Assembly: GCA_938092135.1 (NCBI GenBank)
Contig: CALLJL010000010.1
Coordinates: 1-64,000 of the forward strand
Origin: an uncultured bacterium
GTDB taxonomy: Bacteria > Acidobacteriota > Aminicenantia > Aminicenantales > CALLJL01
Reading direction: 5' to 3'
Length of the DNA stretch: 64,000 nucleotides
Shown: positions 53,588-62,742 of the stretch, piece by piece
Layout of the letters: every line of letters begins with the position of its first letter
How positions within the stretch are numbered: the stretch's first letter is position 1
Notes under the pieces: generated by a model
The model's input: the letters and a program-made list of their open reading frames with translations, nothing else
What the model was told of the DNA's origin: nothing
The model's database searches: none
Program-made: the position numbers and the translations under genes

Positions 53588-54049
53588 TTGGACAGAAATA
53601 TCTTCCGAAAGGAGACGTCAAGGCTGGATGAGCCATCAAAGCCAGCCGGAAATATTATCTTTCTTGGAACTTACAGAAGCCTCCGGCGTCACTATGAAGT
53701 CTATGGTGAAAGAATTGAGAATATCCCAGGTTCTTCCGGGAATGCCTACATTTTCTTTTTGGAAAGGCCACAGGGAGGCTTCATATCTATGGAAAAAATA
53801 TTCCGGGAAAAGAAATTAACGCCGCAGCAAAGGAAAATAGTTAATTTGCTTATTCAAGGTTTAAGTAACAAAGAAATTGCCATGAGCCTAGGTCTTTCAA
53901 TTAATACAGTCAAAACTTATTTGAAAAATTTGGCGATGAAGCTCGGGGTTAAATCGAGATTAGAAATTGTTATGGCTTTGAGCCACCCAGCCCTTTCGGT
54001 GTCAAAAACAGACTTGCCCGCAGCTACCTTGAAAAGCCAGAAGAAGTAG
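53588..54049 (+). CDS. LuxR-type HTH transcriptional regulator
   Basis: 153-residue protein. The C-terminal GerE/LuxR helix-turn-helix (about 74-135) reads KKLTPQQRKIVNLLIQGLSN, KEIAMSLGLSINTVKTYLKN and AMKLGVKSRLE, fully conserved. The N-terminal 65 residues match no receiver or PAS domain that I recognise, so the input signal is unknown. The start TTG 53588 has a weak ribosome site. ATG 53790, right before the HTH and behind GGGAGG, is an alternative giving a minimal HTH protein. It sits between two glycosidase genes and may control them. Confidence 0.8.
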   Translation: MDRNIFRKETSRLDEPSKPAGNIIFLGTYRSLRRHYEVYGERIENIPGSSGNAYIFFLERPQGGFISMEKIFREKKLTPQQRKIVNLLIQGLSNKEIAMSLGLSINTVKTYLKNLAMKLGVKSRLEIVMALSHPALSVSKTDLPAATLKSQKK

Positions 54050-54092
54050 TTTTTCCTTAGCTGTTTAAGTGGCTATTAGAGGAAGCTATAAT

Positions 54093-56969
54093 TTAATTTC
54101 GAGCGGCTTTAATATTCCAGCCGCTAATAATTATTTCAGGTTCGTCGCCTTCAAGATCTTCAGTAAAGAAATAGCCGGTAATGGTTCTTTTTTCCCTGGG
54201 CAAAAGAGTGAAATAATTATCATTGAGAAAAACTGGCGCCACCGCTTTCTGGCGGAGTTTCTGTCTGATCGAAATTTCAACCAGGAAAGCTAGATTCGAA
54301 GAGGCATTTTCGAGATCGAGGGTGATAAAGGTTTTATCTTCTTTAACTGAGCTTTTACTTTTGAATTTTACTTCGGCCGGCGGCAAATTATTAAGCCAGG
54401 TCAGATCAGCATACTCTTTGACGGGAGTGACGAACCAATTGGCCTTTTCTTCATCAAGAAGATCCAGTTTTGGAGTCAGGCTATAAAAATTATGATCGAT
54501 AAGTTCACCCTTTGAGCCAAAGATTCTGAGATCAAGAAAATAGACCTGGCTCAGTCCTTTGATTTCAGGGAGACGGGTTAGAACAACCTTGCTGTCCGGG
54601 CCTAACTCAAGAGGCAATTCGATTTTGAATTTTTCGCTTAAATCAAAATTAAAAACTCTGATTAAGGCTTTTAATTTCCCGCTAGCTTGGCTGGTGAGAT
54701 TTGAGGCGATTATTTCATTAGTTTCATAATTATAAATTAAATGAAGGGGAGAACAGGCTTTTTTGGCTCCATAAAAGCCAGCCGTAGGCAGAAGGTAATA
54801 GTCATAAAGCTGCCACCACAATTTTGGCCAGGCGGAATTATACATCCACTGGATATGCCCGGTTGCCAGATATCTGTTGGCCACAAAAGCTTCAAAGGGG
54901 GCGCGCATAGACTCGTAATCCATATATCTTGCCTTGCGAAGAAATTCATCCAGATTTTTGGGCTCGCCGAGCCTATTCTTCATGGCTTCAAAATAACGGT
55001 CAAGATTAGAAAATCTTCCCCGACAGCAATGGAAATTCCAGATATCGTCGGGAGGCCAAAGTGAAGCTTCGGGGAAAATTTTTTTTAAAGTTTCCAGCTG
55101 AGGGATTTGAGGACCTGGCCCAGCTTCGGTATTAAAACCAAAGGCGCCACCTCGTTTTTTGTCCTCAAACCAGTAATTCGGCGGAACCCAATCATAGGGG
55201 CCATTCATTTTAACACCTGAGGGACCGCTGATTGAACTTGTCCGGGAAGATGCGGAAACAAGAAAAGGCCTTGTGGGGTCCTCTTCCCTTAAAATTTTTA
55301 AATATTCCTGTTCCAGCTCGGGCTTGGGCAGTAGATCGCTGGCCAGAAGCCAGACTAGAATACTCGGATGATTTCTCAGCCATCGCACCTGATCTCGGAA
55401 GGACTGGGAAATTAAAGCGATATCTTCAGAGCTGATAATTCCCCCATACTGGCGATCCGTGGGTTTACCCAAAAGATTTTCCCATTCCCACTGGCAGCTC
55501 CAGCCTACGAGCAATAAAATTCCATTTTCATCGCAAAGATCATAAAAAGTCTGGCCGGTTCCCCAAAAGCCCTCTAGGCGGAGGGCATTAAGGTTAAGAT
55601 GGCGAGCATAAAGGATTTCTTTAATCAGCTTTTTTGGCTTGACATTAAGGAAGATGTCATCCACCCAGCCACCCCCCCTTATCAGAATTGGCCGGCCATT
55701 AAGGCGGAAGCCCCGGTGTCCGGCTTCATTGAAATAACTTTCAACTTTTCTTATTCCGAAGCGAATAACCCGCCAATCAGAGGCAATTTCAAGTGGTCCG
55801 GCGAGGGGAAGGCGTTTGGGTTGGAATTGAGGCCCTAGTAAACTCACTTTTTCTTCCTTTTTGATCTTAGACGCCCAATCCTTTCTTTCTTGCCAATTAG
55901 CCAGCGACTCCGCTAACTCTAAATTTGATTCCTCTTTTTTTTCTTCTTCCTTTTCTTTTGGACGGGGAGGGGCGGCCATTTTAAAGGAAAGAACAAGAAA
56001 ATAAAGTTCAGGTGAACCCAAATCGTGGGTCCACCAAAGACGTGGATTTTTTATAATCAATTGAGGAAAAGATTCCGGTGAAAAAATAATTTTTTTTGAT
56101 TCTTTGGGCTCAAGTTTAACTTCTTGGGAAATCTTAATCGTTTCCACCTGAGCTTCTAGGCGGCCGCTCACGGGTCGATCAGTATTGTTTTTTAATTCGG
56201 CGGAGATGATAAGTCTGGCCTCTTTGAGGCTGGCTGTGTCCACGTCACTCTGGATGAAAGCATTCTTAATTGAAACGTCGCCAGCTAATCTTATTCTTGC
56301 TCCCCGCCAGAGCCCCATACTTCGGTCAGGAGGGGAAGGATTCCAATCAACAAAGCCAATAGTAGGTTCACCTTTAGCCGGAGGAATGACTTCAATGGCC
56401 AAAACATTTTTATCACCAAATTTAGCCATATTTGAAATATCAATTTCAAAGCGGCGAAAGGGTCCATAAATCTCAGTCGAATCAGCAACCTTCTGGCCAT
56501 TGAGCCAGATATTAGCTCGATAATTAACTCCATCAAGTTCGAGAAGGGCCGTTCTTTGCCAGGGTAATCTAGAAAGAAAAAATTCTGTTCGATACCACCA
56601 GGAGACACTGAAATCATTCTCAGGGATATTTTCCAGATTCCGAGCGAAGAAAACCTGTCGAAAGACATTGTTGTCTACAAGAGTGCCAATAATAGTTGAA
56701 GGAACTGTCGTGGGATACCAGCTTTCCATAGGAATTCCCGGCTGTGAAATCGTTTCGCCCCCCTGATTAAGACGGGCTGAAGATTGAAGAAACCAGTCAG
56801 TGAGGGCGATGGTGGTTTCGCCGAATTCAGCCGGCCTTTCTATCCTTGGTAAGCGCTGAAGCTGAGAACCAATAAGGAATAAAGAGAGGAAAAAGGTTAG
56901 AAATATCATTTTATAGGTAAAAATACTCAAAAAATGAGGATCAAAATTTTGCCTTCTTCTAGGATTCAT
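54093..56969 (-). CDS. Glycoside hydrolase family 2, exo-beta-D-glucosaminidase-like
   Basis: 958-residue secreted or membrane-anchored enzyme with an N-terminal hydrophobic segment (about 16-38). Sugar-binding domain (about 55-220), immunoglobulin-like domain (about 230-390, holding a charged Lys/Glu-rich insertion), TIM barrel (about 400-700) and a C-terminal beta domain. NGRPILIRGGGW and LNLNALRLEGFWG are GH2 landmarks. NHPSILVWLLASD carries the candidate acid/base Asp and FGFNTEAGPGPQIP the candidate nucleophile Glu, the arrangement seen in CsxA exo-glucosaminidase rather than classical beta-galactosidase. GGAGGA is 7 bases before ATG 56969, better than the upstream TTG. Exact substrate (chitosan, mannan or another beta-glycoside) unproven. 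Confidence 0.88.
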   Translation of the reverse strand: MNPRRRQNFDPHFLSIFTYKMIFLTFFLSLFLIGSQLQRLPRIERPAEFGETTIALTDWFLQSSARLNQGGETISQPGIPMESWYPTTVPSTIIGTLVDNNVFRQVFFARNLENIPENDFSVSWWYRTEFFLSRLPWQRTALLELDGVNYRANIWLNGQKVADSTEIYGPFRRFEIDISNMAKFGDKNVLAIEVIPPAKGEPTIGFVDWNPSPPDRSMGLWRGARIRLAGDVSIKNAFIQSDVDTASLKEARLIISAELKNNTDRPVSGRLEAQVETIKISQEVKLEPKESKKIIFSPESFPQLIIKNPRLWWTHDLGSPELYFLVLSFKMAAPPRPKEKEEEKKEESNLELAESLANWQERKDWASKIKKEEKVSLLGPQFQPKRLPLAGPLEIASDWRVIRFGIRKVESYFNEAGHRGFRLNGRPILIRGGGWVDDIFLNVKPKKLIKEILYARHLNLNALRLEGFWGTGQTFYDLCDENGILLLVGWSCQWEWENLLGKPTDRQYGGIISSEDIALISQSFRDQVRWLRNHPSILVWLLASDLLPKPELEQEYLKILREEDPTRPFLVSASSRTSSISGPSGVKMNGPYDWVPPNYWFEDKKRGGAFGFNTEAGPGPQIPQLETLKKIFPEASLWPPDDIWNFHCCRGRFSNLDRYFEAMKNRLGEPKNLDEFLRKARYMDYESMRAPFEAFVANRYLATGHIQWMYNSAWPKLWWQLYDYYLLPTAGFYGAKKACSPLHLIYNYETNEIIASNLTSQASGKLKALIRVFNFDLSEKFKIELPLELGPDSKVVLTRLPEIKGLSQVYFLDLRIFGSKGELIDHNFYSLTPKLDLLDEEKANWFVTPVKEYADLTWLNNLPPAEVKFKSKSSVKEDKTFITLDLENASSNLAFLVEISIRQKLRQKAVAPVFLNDNYFTLLPREKRTITGYFFTEDLEGDEPEIIISGWNIKAARN

Positions 56970-57199
56970 TATAGTCTCCTCCAAGTAAAATTATTTCCAT
57001 CAAAAAAAGTTTCTGACCCAATTAAAATTGATCTGTTTTCAAGTTTATTTCAAAATTAAAGGCATTAAAAGGCTGTTTTAATTTTATTTCTTTAAATTTT
57101 ATGGCGATAAAGGAAAAAAGAGAATAACATAAAGGGAATAGGAGGATAAAATAGCGGCCACGATAAAAAGATGGGAAGCTTAGAATTGGGAGTTTAGAT

Positions 57200-58612
57200 T
57201 TGAACATGAAAATGGAACCAAAAATTGAATCAGGGCCAACAATCGTTGAACGCCGCACAGCTCTGATTGTGGCTTGTCTGGCTTCTTTTGTTACTCCTTT
57301 TATGGGCTCAGCGACGAATATTGCTCTCCCTTCGATTGGCCGGCAATTTCAGGCCTCAGCCCTAGGACTTGGTTGGGTGGCTACAGCCTACAGTTTAATG
57401 GCGGCCATGGTGCTTGTTCCTATGGGCCGGGCGGCTGATATTTTTGGTCGAAAACGAATTTTCCTTATGGGTTTAAGCATCCATACCCTAGGTTCATGGC
57501 TAGCGAGTTTTTCTCCTTCGATGCTCCTTCTTCTTCTGGCGCGAGTTATACAGGGAATTGGCGCGGCCATGATCTTTAGTACTGGCGTAGCCATTTTAAC
57601 TTCGGTTTTCCCTTCAGGGGAAAGGGGAAGGGTCCTGGGAATAAATGTTTCCTCTACCTATCTCGGACTTACTCTGGGCCCAACTCTGGGAGGAGCGTTG
57701 ACCCATTATTTTGGCTGGCGAAGCATTTTTCTTTTTAATTCTTTAATTGGTCTGGTCGCTTTCGCTTTTGCTCTGGCTGGCTTAAGAGGGGAGTGGGCTG
57801 AAGCCCGGGGAGAAAAAATGGACTTTTCAGGATCACTCCTCTACGGTCTTTCCCTTGTTCTTATCATTTACGGTTTTTCCCACCTACCTGTTTCTTTAGG
57901 GTTCCTTTTAACGGCCGCTGGCTTTATTTGTCTTTTAGTTTTTATCTGGTGGGAAACAAAGGTAACTTCGCCTCTTTTGAATATCCAGCTATTCAGGCAA
58001 AATCGTCTTTTTGCCTTTTCTAATTTGGCCGCCCTGATTCATTATTCAGCCACTTTCGGAGTGGGTCTCCTTTTGAGTTTTTATTTACAATACATAAAAG
58101 ATCTTACTCCCAGATCAGCCGGATTTGTTCTTGTTGCTCAGCCAATCCTCATGGCCCTTTTTTCTCCTTTAGCTGGCCGAGCTTCAGATAGAATTGAGCC
58201 AAGGCTTGTTGCCTCGACAGGAATGGCTTTATCGAGCGTTGGCCTTTTTACTTTGATTTTCCTGGACGAGAACAGCTCACTCGCCGCTATTGTGGCCTCA
58301 CTATCTTTTCTAGGATTTGGCTTTGCTCTTTTTTCTTCTCCTAATACAAACGCCGTGATGGGTTCAGTAGAAAGAAAATTTTATGGTCTAGCTTCCTCGA
58401 CGGTGGCCACAATGCGTCTGGTGGGCCAGATGATGAGTCTCGGCATAGTGATGATTCTCTTTTCCCTTTTTATTGGCCATCGACCCATTGAACCTGATGT
58501 TTATCCGGCTTTCTTGCGAAGTGCCAGGGCCGGGTTTGTCGTTTTTTCTTTGCTCTGTGGAGCTGGGGTCGCTGCTTCTTTAGCCAGAGGGCGCCGTGGC
58601 AATCACTTCTAA
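57200..58612 (+). CDS. MFS drug-resistance-type transporter, DHA2/EmrB-like
   Basis: 470-residue proton-coupled exporter. The motif GRAADIFGRKRIFLMG (about 74-89) between helices 2 and 3 is the MFS signature; LGLTLGPTLGGALTHYFGWRSIFL in helix 5 is the antiporter motif C, arguing for export. Hydrophobicity suggests 13-14 helices, as in DHA2. GGGAG is 7 bases before TTG 57200; ATG 57206 or 57212 are alternatives. It is divergent from the GH2 gene. Substrate unknown. Confidence 0.88.
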   Translation: MNMKMEPKIESGPTIVERRTALIVACLASFVTPFMGSATNIALPSIGRQFQASALGLGWVATAYSLMAAMVLVPMGRAADIFGRKRIFLMGLSIHTLGSWLASFSPSMLLLLLARVIQGIGAAMIFSTGVAILTSVFPSGERGRVLGINVSSTYLGLTLGPTLGGALTHYFGWRSIFLFNSLIGLVAFAFALAGLRGEWAEARGEKMDFSGSLLYGLSLVLIIYGFSHLPVSLGFLLTAAGFICLLVFIWWETKVTSPLLNIQLFRQNRLFAFSNLAALIHYSATFGVGLLLSFYLQYIKDLTPRSAGFVLVAQPILMALFSPLAGRASDRIEPRLVASTGMALSSVGLFTLIFLDENSSLAAIVASLSFLGFGFALFSSPNTNAVMGSVERKFYGLASSTVATMRLVGQMMSLGIVMILFSLFIGHRPIEPDVYPAFLRSARAGFVVFSLLCGAGVAASLARGRRGNHF

Positions 58613-58685
58613 AAAATCTTCTTAATGCTGAGTTATGCTCTGAAATTAAAAACAAAAATTTTTATTTTTTAAAGTTTCTCTTGCC

Positions 58686-58712
58686 TTTTATTTTTGCCCA
58701 CAAAAAATAAAA
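58686..58712. terminator. AT-rich hairpin between convergent MFS and hydrolase genes
   Basis: TTTTATTTTT and AAAAATAAAA pair over 10 bp around a 7-base loop GCCCACA. It could serve both strands, since each arm supplies a T tract to one direction. Confidence 0.45.
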
Positions 58713-58743
58713 AGTTTTGAGTCGTTCTTTCCAGGGCCGATTA

Positions 58744-59823
58744 TCAACGATAAGCGGCTTTATCCATTTCGGCGACAGTTGTTATCGGTCGAGGAGGATT
58801 GAGATATTTAGCTAAAAATTTATGGATTTTCAAACGGATTTCCTTAGCCATTTTGGTATCCATACGGTCAAAAGAATGACCCCCTGGCAGATTCTGAAAA
58901 ACTTCATATTCAAATTGTTTCCCGGCCGCTTTAAGAGCTTGAATTAAATGTTCCACCTCTAGATAATTGACATCTTCGTCATTGGTATTGGTGTGAATTA
59001 AAAGAGGGGTCTGGAGTTTATGAACATTCCAGACTGGCGATCTCCTTTTATATTCAGCTACATTCTCTTCAGCGGTTTGACCAAGATGATAATCAGCGGA
59101 GAAAAGCTGACGATATGATTCACTTTTATATCCCATTCGGGCAATGAGATCAGAAACAGGTACCCCGGCAAAACAAACCTTATATTCTCGGGGATGATTA
59201 AAGACAGCCATCAGGGCAATCAAGCCGCCATGGCTCCAGCCAACAATGCCTACCCTATTGGCATCGACAAATTCATAATTTTCAATCATAAATTGACGAC
59301 TGGCGTCGACATCTTCAACCTCGAGTCCACCATAATCGATTTTCTCATAGAAAGACCGGCCATAGCCAGTACTGCCACGATAATCTGGAGCCACAACAAT
59401 GTAATGTTGGGCTAAAAACTCTTTAACTATATGCGTGTGATAGGTGGTAAAGCTGGCGTGGACCCCCCCATGGGGGAGTACAATTAGGGGATATTTTTTG
59501 CTCAAATCGATTCCCTTGGGAATAAAAACATAAGACCAGAACTTTACTGGATTACCTGCTCCCTGGGCCGTGGGATTTTTCTCTTTCCACAGAGGTGGTC
59601 CGGTTAGATAGACCTTATCCACAAAGGCGTAATTGCCGAGTCGCTCATACCAGAGAACATCATCAATCATTTTTTCGACCACATCAAGGCGATGCTGAAG
59701 CATCTCGTTAAGTCGGCGGAGTTCGCGAAGAGTTTCGTTTTCAGCGGATTGACTTTGGCCAAAAAGGAAAGAAATAAAAAGAATTAAAGGCAAAACAAAA
59801 AGAGCGATTCCTTTTTTTATCAT
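58744..59823 (-). CDS. Exported S9-type alpha/beta hydrolase
   Basis: 359-residue enzyme with a signal peptide (about 1-27) and a short coiled-coil-like segment (about 28-58, ETLRELRRLNEMLQHRLDVV). The hydrolase domain shows the oxyanion region PHGGVHAS, nucleophile Ser in VGWSHGGLIALM (about 195), Asp in NTNDEDVNYLE (about 285) and His in LPGGHSFDR (about 318). It resembles the catalytic domain of prolyl oligopeptidase-family peptidases without the propeller. GGAGGCAAA precedes ATG 59823. Confidence 0.88.
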   Translation of the reverse strand: MIKKGIALFVLPLILFISFLFGQSQSAENETLRELRRLNEMLQHRLDVVEKMIDDVLWYERLGNYAFVDKVYLTGPPLWKEKNPTAQGAGNPVKFWSYVFIPKGIDLSKKYPLIVLPHGGVHASFTTYHTHIVKEFLAQHYIVVAPDYRGSTGYGRSFYEKIDYGGLEVEDVDASRQFMIENYEFVDANRVGIVGWSHGGLIALMAVFNHPREYKVCFAGVPVSDLIARMGYKSESYRQLFSADYHLGQTAEENVAEYKRRSPVWNVHKLQTPLLIHTNTNDEDVNYLEVEHLIQALKAAGKQFEYEVFQNLPGGHSFDRMDTKMAKEIRLKIHKFLAKYLNPPRPITTVAEMDKAAYR

Positions 59824-59853
59824 TTTGCCTCCTTTTTGGTTTTAGCTTCGGGA

Positions 59854-59882
59854 TGTTAAAATAAATGAAAAAGGGCTGTCAA
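59854..59882 (-). promoter_or_regulatory. Possible promoter of the S9-type hydrolase gene
   Basis: Minus-strand TTGACA (59882-59877) is a perfect -35. The -10 at 17 bases (TTAACA) is poor, so the call rests mainly on the -35 and its position. Confidence 0.3.
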
Positions 59883-59953
59883 GGGAAGCGGTCTTTAAGC
59901 TTTCGGAATATTATCGATAAGATAAAAGATTATGATTTCCGATTTGACCGAAA

Positions 59954-60880
59954 ATGAAGGAAAGCTATCACCTAATTAAAGAGGCCAAAAGTCGTTGGCG
60001 TTTGATTTTTTTGCGGAAGCTTCTTCAGATTGGCCGATGGGGTCATCAGTTTATAAGTTTGAGACAGGCGAGATTTTATTTTGAGCTTGTCGGCCAATTT
60101 TTTTCTTTTTTGGAACCGGGATGGATAGAAAAAATTAGAATTAGCCAATTGGAAGCGGAAATTTTAAATCAAGATTTAAAAGAGGCCTCAAGATTGATTT
60201 TTTATCTCCATGGAGGAGCGTTTGTTAGTGGTTCCGCCCGAACCCATCGTCATCTGGCTATGCACCTGGCGAAAGAAGCGGAAGCAGCTGCCTTAGTTAT
60301 TAATTATCGCCTGGCACCAGAATTTTCCTATCCGGCCGCCCTTGAAGATAGCTTGAAGTCTTATTTATGGCTTCTTGAAAAAAATTTTCCGCCAGAAAGA
60401 ATTGCCTTGGTGGGAGATTCAGCTGGCGGCGGCCTAGCCGTAGCTTTAACCTTCAGATTAATTAAGGAAGGTTATCCCAAACCAGCTTGTCTGTGCCTTT
60501 TTTCTCCCTGGGTGGATCTAAGTTGTTCTTCTGCGGCTTATCAGGAAAGAAGTCATCGCGATCCCATGATCAGTCGCTCCCTGGCTATCGAAAGAGCTCG
60601 CTGGTATGCTGGCTCAAGAGAACTTACGACTCCTGAAATTTCACCTCTTTATGGCGATTTTGCCAGTTTCCCTTCAACTCTTATTTTTATTGGCAGCGAT
60701 GAAGTTTTATATGATGAGGCCGTTTCTCTAGCCAAGAAATTAAACCAGGCTCAAGTTGAAGTTACCTTAATTGAATGGTTAGGAATGTTTCATGTCTGGC
60801 CTTACCTTTTTCCTATCTTACCGGAAGGGCTTGAGGCCTGTCGACTCGCTGGAGAATATCTTCGCCTTCGCCTTGCCTAA
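59954..60880 (+). CDS. Alpha/beta hydrolase, hormone-sensitive-lipase family
   Basis: 308-residue esterase/lipase of the HSL (family IV) group. FYLHGGAFVSGSARTHRHL (about 79-97) is the oxyanion HGG motif, GDSAGGGLAVAL (about 153-164) holds nucleophile Ser155, and the Asp in GSDEVLYDEA and His in MFHVWPY complete the triad. YRLAPEFSYPAALED is the typical family link. No signal peptide, so cytoplasmic. Acts on short acyl esters in characterised relatives. Confidence 0.92.
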   Translation: MKESYHLIKEAKSRWRLIFLRKLLQIGRWGHQFISLRQARFYFELVGQFFSFLEPGWIEKIRISQLEAEILNQDLKEASRLIFYLHGGAFVSGSARTHRHLAMHLAKEAEAAALVINYRLAPEFSYPAALEDSLKSYLWLLEKNFPPERIALVGDSAGGGLAVALTFRLIKEGYPKPACLCLFSPWVDLSCSSAAYQERSHRDPMISRSLAIERARWYAGSRELTTPEISPLYGDFASFPSTLIFIGSDEVLYDEAVSLAKKLNQAQVEVTLIEWLGMFHVWPYLFPILPEGLEACRLAGEYLRLRLA

Positions 60881-61259
60881 AATAAATAATTTAGATTTAT
60901 CCATTTTTAAAGAGATAAAGAATAAAGAAAAAACGGAGTTCTCTAAAATTGACCGAAAAAATTAATCGTTAAAAAAGGGATTTCAAGATAAACCGATAAA
61001 AGCCATTAAGACTCTTTCGGTGCTGGCTAGTATGAACAAAGGAAGGCCAAAGGAGCTATCCAAAAAATTGGTATTACGGCGAAAAGGAGGTTAATATAGA
61101 TGAATTTGTCAATTATAAAAATTTTTTAAACCAAAAGAAGTTTCAACGAAAAAAGAATTTTTAAAAAAGAAATTTCTGGATTTTAAGAGGAGAAAAGATT
61201 AAGATAAAAGGAGAAGAATGCCCTGAGAGAGCTCAAGGCAAGTTTTAAAGGAGGAAGTA
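60881..61259. other. Intergenic region upstream of the TPR gene
   Basis: About 380 AT-rich bases. The only notable element is a nine-codon frame behind a perfect ribosome site at 61100-61129. No hairpin terminator or tRNA seen. Confidence 0.45.
61100..61129 (+). CDS. Candidate nine-residue leader peptide
   Basis: MNLSIIKIF followed by TAA. AAGGAGGT (61084-61091) is a perfect ribosome site with 9 bases between GGAGG and the ATG. It lies 130 bases before the TPR gene, which has its own AAAGGAGG. Could be a leader peptide or a chance site. Confidence 0.25.
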   Translation: MNLSIIKIF

Positions 61260-62198
61260 ATGTCACCTAAAAAAACAAAGAATGTGAAGGAAACGAACGC
61301 GACCGCCGTACCCAAGGATGTGCGGGCTTTGGAGAGAACAAGTTTTGAAATTAGCTTGCTTCTTCGCGATCATGAGTTTTCATCTACAGAAGAGGTTCGT
61401 CGGTATATTGAAAATTTACTTTCTTCAGGTCAACCCTTTAGCTTTGAAAAAAGAACTCCCCTGGAAAAAGCCCAGAGTTTAATGTATGACGCTTTTGAGG
61501 CGCAAGGCGAGGAAAGAATAAAATTAGCTCACGAAGCTCTGACCATCTGTCCCGATTGTGCTGACGCTTATGTGCTTTTGGCTGAAGAAACAGCCCAGAC
61601 TCTTCAGGAGGCAGCTTCACTTTATGAGCAGGGAGTCAAAGCTGGGGAAAGAGCCTTAGGCAAACAAATGTTTGAAGAAGAGGCCGGTCATTTCTGGAGT
61701 ATTATTGCTACCCGACCATACATGAGGGCAAGAGCCGGTCTGGCCCAATGCCTTTGGATGATGGGCGAAAGAGCTAAAGCCATTGAGCATTTTGAAGATT
61801 TACTCCGTCTCGATTCAGCCGATCATCTTGGGCTTCGCCATGCTCTTATCCATTGTCTTATCGAGGAAGGTCGCGATCAGGAAGCAATTAATCTTCTTGA
61901 CCGTTATCCTGAAGATAAATCGGCTACCTGGGCTTATTCGCATGCCCTGCTTCGTTATCGCCAGTCAAAAGAAAAAAGGGAAACAGAGCAATCCCTTCGC
62001 CAGGCCTTTGATACGAATCCCTATGTTCCTTTCTATCTTCTTGGTCTTTGGGAATTGCCTGATGAGCTGCCGACAACCATCAGCCGCGGAGACGAAAATG
62101 AGGCCATCATTTATGCTGTGGAAAGCTGGCGCTCCTGGGAAAAAACACCTGGGGCGCTGGAGTGGCTAGCCCGGACCTTAATGCAGCGGATTCAATAA
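61260..62198 (+). CDS. Tetratricopeptide repeat protein, ST7-like
   Basis: 312-residue soluble protein built from helical repeats. Residues about 70-95 carry AHEALTICPDCADAYVLLAE, a TPR unit, and ARAGLAQCLWMMGERAKAIE with HFEDLLRLDSADHLGLRHAL (about 160-200) another. The ETAQTLQEAASLYEQGVKAG and RPYMRARAGLAQ blocks match a bacterial family related to the ST7 domain. AAAGGAGGAAG precedes ATG 61260. Probably a protein-protein scaffold; partners unknown. The next gene starts 35 bases after its stop. Confidence 0.82.
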   Translation: MSPKKTKNVKETNATAVPKDVRALERTSFEISLLLRDHEFSSTEEVRRYIENLLSSGQPFSFEKRTPLEKAQSLMYDAFEAQGEERIKLAHEALTICPDCADAYVLLAEETAQTLQEAASLYEQGVKAGERALGKQMFEEEAGHFWSIIATRPYMRARAGLAQCLWMMGERAKAIEHFEDLLRLDSADHLGLRHALIHCLIEEGRDQEAINLLDRYPEDKSATWAYSHALLRYRQSKEKRETEQSLRQAFDTNPYVPFYLLGLWELPDELPTTISRGDENEAIIYAVESWRSWEKTPGALEWLARTLMQRIQ

Positions 62199-62233
62199 AA
62201 AGGACCGTTTAGGCCAGCGAGCTTTAGCCATTA

Positions 62234-62710
62234 ATGAAGCATCTTTTATTAATTTCTTTAATTATCTGTAACCTTCTTCTTTTAATTGCCGGCTGGACAA
62301 TGGCCATAATAGCCTATCCTCGTCTTCCCTCGTCCATTCTTCTCTGGATAAATTTTTTCCATCAATCTCCTCTTTGGGTTAACAAGAACAGATTTTTCTT
62401 TATTTATCCTCTGGCCCAGCTTTTTTTAGCTGCAGTTTTTTGTTTTGTTTCTTTGCGACCAAAAATTCCTAGAATTGATAATCAGCATCTGCAGCAACGG
62501 TTGAAGCATCTCTGGATAGAACAGGCTTGGACAGCCCTGATTTTTTTTAATTTAATCTTAATTCATTTGCAGAGAAGCTTAATTTTTCTTTCCCATGGTC
62601 TGAAGGAAGGAATTCAGCCTACTTATCTTTTAATTCTTTTTATGATCCTCTTTTTCCTTATTCCCGCTTACCGGTTAAGAATAAAAATGGAAATGTCCTT
62701 TTACCGCTAA
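62234..62710 (+). CDS. DUF1648-like membrane protein
   Basis: 158-residue membrane protein with helices at about 4-28, 56-76, 93-115 and 128-146. YPRLPSSILLWINFFHQSPLW (about 28-48) resembles the DUF1648 motif YPxLPxxIPxHF, found near the N-terminus of SdpI-like proteins, though the helix order is shorter. It follows the TPR gene by 35 bases and probably shares its transcript. Function unknown. Confidence 0.6.
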   Translation: MKHLLLISLIICNLLLLIAGWTMAIIAYPRLPSSILLWINFFHQSPLWVNKNRFFFIYPLAQLFLAAVFCFVSLRPKIPRIDNQHLQQRLKHLWIEQAWTALIFFNLILIHLQRSLIFLSHGLKEGIQPTYLLILFMILFFLIPAYRLRIKMEMSFYR

Positions 62711-62742
62711 TTTCGGCTTTAAGGGCAAAAAAATTATCCAAC

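Noticed and set aside
53628-53819. Plus-strand 63-codon frame beginning MSHQSQPE in front of the LuxR domain
   Set aside because: Overlaps the LuxR gene in a different frame and does not join the HTH; kept only as a possible sign that the LuxR start is internal.
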